A stretch of DNA of 30,240 nt. Source: JAFGMR01 sp964632755 (GTDB lineage Archaea; Halobacteriota; Methanosarcinia; Methanotrichales; Methanotrichaceae). Below are positions 7,348 through 13,878 of the stretch, one piece after another; the stretch's first letter is position 1, and the number at the start of each line of letters is the position of its first letter. The notes below the pieces were generated by a model. It was not told the DNA's origin. It was given only the letters and a program-made list of their open reading frames with translations, and made no database searches. The DNA is taken from positions 1 to 30,240 of the forward strand of contig CAZWDT010000036.1 of assembly GCA_964632755.1 (NCBI GenBank). The letters run 5' to 3'. A program made the position numbers and the translations under genes.

Positions 7348-7592
7348 TATCCGCCATTCTCAGAATCTGAATACAGATATTTATCATGAGCTTCGGCAAG
7401 ATCTCCTAAACCAGAGCACCCGGCCTTCCCTATCTGAAAGAAAGGATCTCTCACATAAGCATTTCTCTGCTCGAGGTAGGCTTCGATGGCCTCTGTCAAG
7501 GCATCTTCTAACTTTGCTCCCTGGTATCGCACAATCCGTTCGAACTCCTGATAAGTTGCCTTATCAATCTCCACCGTTACGCCCTCTCCCAT
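7347..7592 (-). CDS. Antitoxin of the PIN-domain toxin (VapB-like)
   Basis: An 81-residue protein encoded directly before the PIN toxin with a 1-nt overlap. The N-terminal part, VTVEIDKATYQEFERIVRYQ, followed by DALTEAIEAYLEQR, fits a ribbon-helix-helix DNA-binding domain: a strand and two helices. The acidic, flexible C-terminus (about residues 55-81) would wrap the toxin. A strong Shine-Dalgarno sequence (GGAGGTG) lies 4 nt before the ATG. By analogy the complex probably represses its own promoter upstream of 7592. Assignment as antitoxin rests on position and fold-like pattern. Confidence 0.75.
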   Translation of the reverse strand: MGEGVTVEIDKATYQEFERIVRYQGAKLEDALTEAIEAYLEQRNAYVRDPFFQIGKAGCSGLGDLAEAHDKYLYSDSENGG

Positions 7593-7709
7593 GCCACACC
7601 TCCTATTTCCATTCGTTGAATAACGCTGGCCTCATCTGATAACAAATCGGAAGATGCCCGGCTGTGCTTCGGCAGCTGTCTCATCATTACTTTGAATACG
7701 TTCTTCGCC

Positions 7710-7720
7710 TATAAATTTAA
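7710..7720 (+). promoter_or_regulatory. TATA box before the MNT nucleotidyltransferase gene
   Basis: TATAAATTTAA is a strong archaeal TATA-like element. Transcription would begin near 7740-7745, upstream of the ATG at 7797 but downstream of the ATG at 7692, and this is one reason for preferring the shorter protein. Confidence 0.45.
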
Positions 7721-7796
7721 ACCTTGCCATCCTATATTCCATCATCGGGAACGACAGCCCCTCTGCCTACAATGGCGAGAACTGATATTGCTCAAC

Positions 7797-8111
7797 ATGG
7801 AGGGAATAGATGCAAAAGCTCTGGCCCCTGGATCTGCAAGCGGCCTTGGACCCTACGGGAGCTATGCCCGGGACACAAACGACCTGGATAGCGACATCGA
7901 CGTATGGATAGGGGCCGAGAGCCTGCCGTCGGAAAGCGAGCTTGCAAGGCTTAATAGGGATCTTAGCCTCCAGGCCGAAGCCGAGGTCAATCTGCTGGTC
8001 TTGACGCCTGAAAAGCTGGAGAGCCTCAAACGGGACGATCCAACATTCTACAGATCGCTCGCCATGAGCTCATTGACGTTGAAGGGTGAGGACCTTCTGG
8101 AGGATCGATGA
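7797..8111 (+). CDS. MNT-type nucleotidyltransferase
   Basis: A 104-residue minimal nucleotidyltransferase. The motif is GPYGSYARDTNDLDSDIDVWIG with the G-S pair at residues 21-22 and D-x-D at 33-35, followed by a downstream acidic/hydrophobic strand EAEVNLLVLTPEKL. The frame is open back to 7692, but the extra 35 residues do not resemble the family and the TATA box lies within them. Such proteins act as antitoxins to HEPN toxins by AMP transfer. No intact HEPN gene follows; the next 200 bp are broken in all frames. An ATG at 7772 in another frame reads MARTDIAQ, which looks like a lost natural N-terminus, so this gene too may be 5'-damaged. Confidence 0.7.
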   Translation: MEGIDAKALAPGSASGLGPYGSYARDTNDLDSDIDVWIGAESLPSESELARLNRDLSLQAEAEVNLLVLTPEKLESLKRDDPTFYRSLAMSSLTLKGEDLLEDR

Positions 8112-8321
8112 CTGCTTTGACCGCGCCCCCCCAAAGCAATAGAAGCCGGAAGTAGATGTAGCTCCGAAAGCTCGGTTGCTGCGAGAAAAGGGCGGCTGGG
8201 CATCTTTTTAGATCTTGCGCCAAAAGGGACGGTAGGAAGGCACCTGAGCGAGGAGGCCAGAAAGGTGATGCTACGGACGAATCCTATTATCAATGATGCA
8301 TTGGAACTATGCGCTTCACTT

Positions 8322-8672
8322 TCAAAGCGCTTTCATGCGGACTCGGTTGCTCTCAACGACGGTGAAATGGCCTTCCCAGTCGGTGCGAGAACCTATCGCG
8401 TTTACAATGATCTCCGCAAGATAGGCAGAAGAGATCATAGGCACGCGAAATAGAATTATTCCACATGCGGCTGGTTGCCTAGATCTAAAGGCCAATTCTC
8501 CAAAGTCTTTGTCGAAGGTGATAAGAACCCGGCATTGTTCCTGAGACATGGCCAAGACTTCCAAGTCGGTGCTTCCCGGGGCGGTTGATCTTATCCAGAG
8601 AACATCATGGCCATCATCTCGAAGCGCATTTACTGCGTCGAGTGGGACATTCTCATTTGCCATCAAACGCAT
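8322..8672 (-). CDS. DUF5615 PIN-like protein (probable toxin)
   Basis: A 116-residue protein of the DUF5615 PIN-like family. The N-terminal motif is LMANENVPLDAVNALRDDGHDV, followed by VLITFDKDFGELAF with the acidic pair typical of the family, and a final strand ACGIILFRVP. These proteins are regularly encoded after DUF433 proteins and are thought to be VapC45-like toxins. The ATG overlaps the DUF433 stop by one base (TAATG). It looks intact and full length. Confidence 0.87.
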   Translation of the reverse strand: MRLMANENVPLDAVNALRDDGHDVLWIRSTAPGSTDLEVLAMSQEQCRVLITFDKDFGELAFRSRQPAACGIILFRVPMISSAYLAEIIVNAIGSRTDWEGHFTVVESNRVRMKAL

Positions 8673-8920
8673 TAAGGGCCTTCCTGAGCGATCTCGAGTG
8701 GATAAACCCTCTCGGCTGCTCGAAGCAAGTCGCTCGCGTAGCTCAGGCAGGCCTGGATGTCGTCATGTGCCAGGCCCGGATAGTTTCTCAGGATATCTTG
8801 CTCCGACCAGCCCTGTGCCAATAGTTCGATTACGAACTCGACCGCCAGACGCGTGCCTTTGATTATGGGTTTGCCTGCCAGGATATCAGGATTGAGGACT
8901 ATGCGATCTCGCCAGCTCAT
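8672..8920 (-). CDS. DUF433 protein (probable antitoxin of DUF5615)
   Basis: An 82-residue DUF433 protein with the hallmark IVLNPDILAGKPIIKGTRLAVEF, then VIELLAQGWSEQDILRNYP and HDDIQACLSYA. It carries a helix-turn-helix-like domain and is the known partner of DUF5615 proteins (VapB45-like). It is the first gene of this two-gene unit; translation of the second is coupled by a 1-nt overlap. A TATA-like ATACATTTA lies about 25-35 nt before the start on the minus strand, so the unit probably has its own promoter. Confidence 0.87.
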   Translation of the reverse strand: MSWRDRIVLNPDILAGKPIIKGTRLAVEFVIELLAQGWSEQDILRNYPGLAHDDIQACLSYASDLLRAAERVYPLEIAQEGP

Positions 8921-8941
8921 ATCCGTTGATATGTATCCTAT

Positions 8942-9243
8942 TCACGTAAATGTATTGCCCATAGCTTGCTTCAAATGAGCCGCAACCCCCATCCCCGCCC
9001 CCGATGCAGCCGCTCCTTGCGGCACAATCGCGGCGCAAGCGGCAGTCACCCAGCCGGCGGCGAAAGCAGGGCCGGGGCTTTGCGACGCCGCCTGCCCCCC
9101 GGCCGCGGATTCGCAGACGGCAATCGCCCTTGCGGGCGAGGGGCGAGGCCCCGGCCCGCGGCCGCAGGCGCTCACGAGGGGGCCCTGTGGGGGCAAGGCT
9201 AGAGCGGCAAAAGGGCGGCTATGAACTCTGATCCTTCTTCCTA
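8942..9243. other. GC-rich intergenic block with hairpins
   Basis: Very GC-rich block between DUF433 and the YgiT remnant. It contains the left 107-bp repeat (9094-9200), several hairpin-capable arms such as GCCGC-TCCTT-GCGGC near 9010-9025, and a 17-bp sequence (9209-9225) that recurs at 13773-13789. The frames open across it are arginine/proline/alanine-rich artefacts of base composition. It could be a structured RNA, an attachment or recombination site, or an intergenic repeat element. Confidence 0.6.
9094..9200 (+). repeat. 107-bp direct repeat, left copy
   Basis: Identical base for base, and in the same orientation, to 27769-27875. It begins GCCCCCCGGCCGCGG and ends GGGGGCAAGGCT. Inside are two nested dyads: GGCCGCGG (9101-9108) with CCGCGGCC (9156-9163), and TCGCCC (9124-9129) with GGGCGA (9134-9139) around a 4-nt loop. 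Sequences immediately outside the repeat differ between the copies. The two copies bracket the BREX block. Confidence 0.95.
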
Positions 9244-9526
9244 TCAAGTGCTTATGGTAAGCTCAACCTGACCTGCCGCGATCGGCTTTACCAGAAGCTT
9301 TCCGGCTCGAAACGCCGTGATGATCTCATCGATCCTCCGCGATACCTCAGGGGTGATATAGGCCTCAATCGCAAAGGTCGCAAATCCAGGCGGGGATGTT
9401 CCTGATCACAACTACCCCACCCCCTACCTCTACGATATACTTCGTGATCCCTTTTTGCAGCCTGCCCCTTCCACAGCAGCAGGTATCCGGAATCAATTCG
9501 CTCTCCTCATCCTGTGGTCCATCCAT
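9244..9526 (-). pseudogene. YgiT-type zinc-finger antitoxin gene, frameshifted
   Basis: From the ATG at 9526 the frame reads MDGPQDEE, then CCCGRGRLQKGITKYIVEV, GGGVVVIRNIPAWICDLCD and a TGA at 9365-9367. Removing one base just before that stop restores DEAYITPEVSRRIDEII and a family-like tail ending VELTIST with a stop at 9244. This is the pattern of YgiT-type (MqsA-like) zinc-finger antitoxins: CxxC near the N-terminus, VVIRNVPAWVCDxCG, then Y-T-P-E-V. The usual DUF4258 toxin partner, expected upstream, is not present; the C-terminus of the TPR-protein gene lies there instead. Confidence 0.72.
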
Positions 9527-9574
9527 CTATCCTCACCAGGCGAATGCTGTAATCGGCATCTCCCATGTTCTGTT

Positions 9575-12500
9575 CTAAGCCTTGCCTGCGAAAGCCGCCC
9601 CCTTGGCCTCCTCCACCTTGGCCGGACCCTCCTTCTCCTTTCCCTCCGGCGCGGGACTGCCGGCCGAGGTCGCCCCTTCCAGGCGTTTCTTCAGGGCCTC
9701 GGTCTCCGCAGTATGCTCCTCAAACCGGTCCAGGTCAAGGGAGTGCCCACAGGCGATCAAGGCCATCTGCTTCAGGTGGGCCTTTTTGGACTCGTCCTTC
9801 TCCCTCTGCTGCTGCAGATCGTAGGCCTGGGCCAGATGGAGGTAGGCATAATGGTCTGCGTGAAGGGCGAGGGATTTGTTCAGATGATCGACCGCCTGGT
9901 CTACTGTGTACATGTGTTTGATTGTGATACCCTCTATAATGGCATCCTTGACCACAACATCCTGGAGGACCGCCCGGCTCAACCGAGCACCTTCGATGAA
10001 TGATATAGTTTTGTCGAGCGTATGTTTTGATTTAGGCATGATGCCAGTCTTCATATTATTTGTTTTGGCTATTCTACCCTCGATCTTGTCGCAGAAGAAC
10101 ACCATGCTCTCCACCCTTGCCTTCTCAATTGTTGCACTCTCGACCTGAGATGCCTTAATTGAGATGCCCCCAACCACAACAAGATTTTGGATTCGCGCGT
10201 GGTAAATGTTGGCATTCTCCAGCCAAATATTTTTTTTGCGGTATTCGCAGCTCGCGTTGGTTATCACTCCCCCCGTTATGATGACTTCATCTAGCGTGGC
10301 GTTTGCTATAGACAACTTTTCAAAGGAGATTTTCTCTATCTTTGGAACTTGCTCCGGCGTACCTTCTAGGATGCTTCTTCGGAGATGCAGCCAGCCCCAG
10401 CAGTGCTCCAAGCAAGACTGGACGATATCCTTATCCACTCCCTCATCAATGGAGTTGATACAGCGGTCTGCCTCTTCTAAATGGGATTGAGCTTTTTTAA
10501 AATTAACATCACGTTCAATATACGATATTGTTAAATATATTTTTATGTATACACAGAGGATGTCACTGGTGACCTTGGCAGGGACGTGGTCTTGTACGAA
10601 AACTAAGCCCATTTCAGGGATGCACAGTTCGACTTCCGTATTATTTACTTGGATCTTCTCGAACACTACTCTGGCTTCGTCGTACTGCCTGAATTTCAGA
10701 TAAGCTAATCCCAGGCAGAATGAAGTTATTCGCGTATACTTATTCGAGCCTTCCTTAGCTGCCAATAGATGGGTAATGGCCTCTGAATAATTCTTCTGAA
10801 GCAGACATATCCAGCCCAGACAAGTCAGGCACTTGATCTTGTTTTCCTGCCCACCTCCCCCCTCCATCACATCAGCGTCTCGACATAACGATAACGCATT
10901 GCTTATCTGATCATGGGCATCTGCGAGTAGTCTCGTGCGGGACTCCTTAGTGGCAAATTGCAGCTCCTTGAGATAGGATCTTCCCTTCCACCAGGGGATC
11001 TCCCAGTTGCCGAGGGGATGATTATCCAGAAGGGCAGCCATCTTCAGCTTGCTCTGAATCGAGTTCAGATCAAGTATCTTTATACTATCTTTCACATCTT
11101 TGATTAGATCGTCCGACATGCCTCCGCATTTTTTATTATTAAATACTTGATTAAATTTTTCTGAGCTAGGTATTAAGATCTCATCAGCCAGTCTTTTGAT
11201 GTCCTCTCGCCAGAATACCTTATTATTGGATGCGCTATTATTTTTTTCGGTCTGACTTCCATTTGCTCTATTTTGAGCAGCAACTCCATTATTTTTATCA
11301 ATTTCATTGAAATTAGCGAGTTTATAGAGGCATTTATTAGCTAAATATCTCTCTTCCTCGGTATTCTCCCCTAGAAACTCCGCCTTAATGAGGCTGCAAA
11401 TGGCATATAATGATAATAATTGATAGTATTTCTTTTTGTTCAGTGAAGTCTCGGCTTCTCCCCTTAATCTGCATATCCAGACCAGCCCTGGCCAGTCCGG
11501 ACCAAGTTTTATGGCTGTATCACAATAGTTATTGCGTTCTTTGACCCAATCAATGGATTTAAAGCAGCCCTTGTATGTTCCTGATTCATTGACCGCGTAG
11601 TCGCAATTTTGTTTAGTTTCATCATTTGTATTACAGACTTTAGTATATTTATTGTCACTGGAGAGTTCACAACATATCATAGCCAGGGCATAGTAGGGCT
11701 GCCAATGCTGTGGATATCTTTCCAGAGATGAGCACAGTGCCCGCTTGGCTTTCACCATGTACTCTGCCTCCTGCCTGGGATTCAGGCCTTGAATGCCCCC
11801 GAGTTCCATATAGACAATGCCCAGGTTATAGTGTGCCCAGTGGAAGTCGTCATCCCTGCTAATGGCCTGGTGGAACTCCTCCGCTGCCCCCTCCAGCTTT
11901 TTCAGATAACCGCCGCGGACGTTCAGGAGTTCACGGTACTTCCTGAGGCCCTCGGTGAAGTGCCAGGTTGCCTCCCAGTTCACTATCTTGGCCCTATCGA
12001 ATGTGAGGTCGGTGAAGATGCGATAGGCAAGCTCGGTCACCATATCATCCCTGGTCCTATTCTTCACTTGTCCTTGATCGGAGAAGAGCTGCTCTTTCCC
12101 ATCCACCCTCCAGCTAAGTGTTCGACCTCCTCCCGATATCCTGGCGGTTAGGATCTCCCTGTCCCCATCCTTGAAGAGGCTGCCTTGGATCTTGGGCTGG
12201 CCGGTAAACCGATCGATTAAGGAGTTTATTAGCTTCCCGGGGATTGCGAACGTCCCCAATTCTAGCTTGGAGTCCTCTGTGAAAATGTTGGTGGAAAGGT
12301 CACCCTCCCCGGCCTTGTTGGCCGATTCGAGCTTATTTTCCATTATTGCCACTGACGAGACCGGCCTTGCCTCGTCGACCTGATAATAAAGCCCGCTCAG
12401 GCGGTTCAGCCTCGCAACCAGTAAGGAGGATAGGCCGGGCGCAATTACAGCCTTTTCGCCGCCCTCTTTGGTCTCGTCGGCAAAGTCAACAACCGCGAGG

Positions 12501-13435
12501 CTCGTTCCCACCTTCTGCCGCCAAAGGAGGATCTGTTGCAGGACCCATAGGAATAGCAGCCCCTTCCAGTAGTACCAGATGAAAGCTACGGGATAGAGGT
12601 AGTCGATCCTGGATAGGAAGGGGGGCTCTGCCTCCAGCAGGTACTCCTGGAGCAGCGGGTCGTTCGAGGTGATGGAAATGGCGATGGCTAGCATGGATTC
12701 ATTTTCGAAGATTCCAGCCAGGACTTGCTGTTGCAGTCTTGAGTTGTTGCTAATAATCTCTAGATTTTGTTCCGTTGAACCAATAGTGTTATCTCTCAAG
12801 TACGGATAAACGTTTAGATCTGCAAGATAAAAGTTATAAATTGTATTATTTGATAAAAGACTCTGAAATGGGATCTTTTCGGAGAACGCACTCTGGAAGC
12901 TGGACTCATTTGTGAAGAATCCCATAAGCTTTGAGATCTGCTGTTCGTCGGCAGGCATGAAAATGGAGTAGCTTGATATATTTTGTACCTTATCATCCAA
13001 TTCCAGGGGATCCACATGGCAAATAACAGTAAGGACGGAGAAGATAAGAGATAGTCCAAGGGATAGTGCCAAGAGATGCCAAACCGGCCTGATCCAATCG
13101 CCACTTAGCATTCGCCAGATGCGGCCAATCCAGCGCATTGGGGCAATTAGGTAATATAATAAAAATATAGTCTGAATCGCAGTATACTTGAAGATCCCCT
13201 TGCTTAACCACCTAAAAGATTTTTTGATGACATTTTCAGATATCATTGAGTGACATAATAGTATAAGTAATATAAATATAACTATACGAGGTATAACGTG
13301 TGAAATAGTGAAATCAAACAGACATTTCAGTATATTGTGTATAATTATAAATGTATCTAAAGGAAAAACAATTACAATTGCTAGTAGGATCACGGCTAAT
13401 ATGGCGAATAACCTCGCACGAACCCCATTGAACAC
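9575..13435 (-). CDS. Membrane-anchored TPR protein with repeat-strand region, unknown function
   Basis: A 1286-residue protein I cannot assign to a named family. Visible parts: hydrophobic segments near residues 8-28, 30-62 (probably two), 86-100, 118-140 and 278-305, giving five or six membrane spans; a domain at about 310-490; TPR-like helical pairs at about 505-600 and 860-960; a repeating strand region at about 1075-1170 (for example FEKLSIANATLDEVIITGG and SQVESATIEKARVESMVFF), resembling a pentapeptide-type or other beta-solenoid; a last TPR (DQAVDHLNKSLALHADHYAY); and an Ala/Gly/Lys-rich tail. The start is a GTG. Base composition is mosaic: hand counts give about 27-28% GC in the 5' and central parts and about 72% at the 3' end. 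It follows brxL after 443 bp on the same strand, inside the 107-bp repeats. Confidence 0.75.
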   Translation of the reverse strand: MFNGVRARLFAILAVILLAIVIVFPLDTFIIIHNILKCLFDFTISHVIPRIVIFILLILLCHSMISENVIKKSFRWLSKGIFKYTAIQTIFLLYYLIAPMRWIGRIWRMLSGDWIRPVWHLLALSLGLSLIFSVLTVICHVDPLELDDKVQNISSYSIFMPADEQQISKLMGFFTNESSFQSAFSEKIPFQSLLSNNTIYNFYLADLNVYPYLRDNTIGSTEQNLEIISNNSRLQQQVLAGIFENESMLAIAISITSNDPLLQEYLLEAEPPFLSRIDYLYPVAFIWYYWKGLLFLWVLQQILLWRQKVGTSLAVVDFADETKEGGEKAVIAPGLSSLLVARLNRLSGLYYQVDEARPVSSVAIMENKLESANKAGEGDLSTNIFTEDSKLELGTFAIPGKLINSLIDRFTGQPKIQGSLFKDGDREILTARISGGGRTLSWRVDGKEQLFSDQGQVKNRTRDDMVTELAYRIFTDLTFDRAKIVNWEATWHFTEGLRKYRELLNVRGGYLKKLEGAAEEFHQAISRDDDFHWAHYNLGIVYMELGGIQGLNPRQEAEYMVKAKRALCSSLERYPQHWQPYYALAMICCELSSDNKYTKVCNTNDETKQNCDYAVNESGTYKGCFKSIDWVKERNNYCDTAIKLGPDWPGLVWICRLRGEAETSLNKKKYYQLLSLYAICSLIKAEFLGENTEEERYLANKCLYKLANFNEIDKNNGVAAQNRANGSQTEKNNSASNNKVFWREDIKRLADEILIPSSEKFNQVFNNKKCGGMSDDLIKDVKDSIKILDLNSIQSKLKMAALLDNHPLGNWEIPWWKGRSYLKELQFATKESRTRLLADAHDQISNALSLCRDADVMEGGGGQENKIKCLTCLGWICLLQKNYSEAITHLLAAKEGSNKYTRITSFCLGLAYLKFRQYDEARVVFEKIQVNNTEVELCIPEMGLVFVQDHVPAKVTSDILCVYIKIYLTISYIERDVNFKKAQSHLEEADRCINSIDEGVDKDIVQSCLEHCWGWLHLRRSILEGTPEQVPKIEKISFEKLSIANATLDEVIITGGVITNASCEYRKKNIWLENANIYHARIQNLVVVGGISIKASQVESATIEKARVESMVFFCDKIEGRIAKTNNMKTGIMPKSKHTLDKTISFIEGARLSRAVLQDVVVKDAIIEGITIKHMYTVDQAVDHLNKSLALHADHYAYLHLAQAYDLQQQREKDESKKAHLKQMALIACGHSLDLDRFEEHTAETEALKKRLEGATSAGSPAPEGKEKEGPAKVEEAKGAAFAGKA

Positions 13436-13878
13436 CGGAGCACCTGCCTGCCACTTGGGCCAGCAAACAATCTTATGTTATCAATCATGTGTATTTGAGC
13501 ATATCGCCAAAGCCCAGGCAATCCCGCCACTGCATGAAAGCTCAATCCATCATCTGCAGAACCCCTTGTCCCAAGCGCACTCCCCTCGCACCTCCAGCAT
13601 GTCGCGATATAACACCTCCTGCGCCTCTTCCGTATGACACGGCCGCCGTCTTTCCCGAGGTCAGGACCAGTTGCCGCTTCGAGGCTCCATGATCCGATAG
13701 ATTCGCGCCTGCGAGATATCCTGCACCGCACGAAGGGCTGTGGCCCGCCATGGCGCCAGCCCAAGGCCGCGGAAAAGGGCGGCTATGAAATATCCAGCCA
13801 CGCCATCGCCTGCGATCCCCAACGCCCTCTGAGAAGTCCTCCCTCCCGATATGCAGCCCGATGCTCTCCAGTGGCCCC
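13436..13878. other. Gap between brxL and the TPR-protein gene
   Basis: 443 bp on the transcribed side of brxL. A 73-codon minus frame (13661-13882) begins with an ATG overlapping the brxL stop (ATGA), but its composition (Gly/Ala/Arg-rich) and the presence of the 17-bp repeat at 13773-13789 argue against a real protein. No terminator-like T-run is evident. The gap may hold the promoter of the TPR-protein gene. Confidence 0.5.
13773..13789 (+). repeat. 17-bp repeat shared with 9209-9225
   Basis: AAAAGGGCGGCTATGAA occurs identically at both places, each time in a GC-rich intergenic block at one end of the TPR-protein gene (downstream of its stop and upstream of its start). A 12-bp part (AAAAGGGCGGCT) also occurs near 8187-8198. 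It could be the edge of a degraded intergenic element. Confidence 0.6.

Noticed and set aside
8187..8321. Plus-strand segment reading HLSEEARKVMLRTNPIINDA
   Set aside because: Looks protein-like, but has no start, does not match a family I know and runs into the antisense of the DUF5615 gene.
8942..9247. Arg/Pro/Ala-rich open frames across the left 107-bp repeat, with partial copies at the right repeat
   Set aside because: Open in several frames on both strands because of extreme GC; the shared peptide comes only from the shared DNA repeat.
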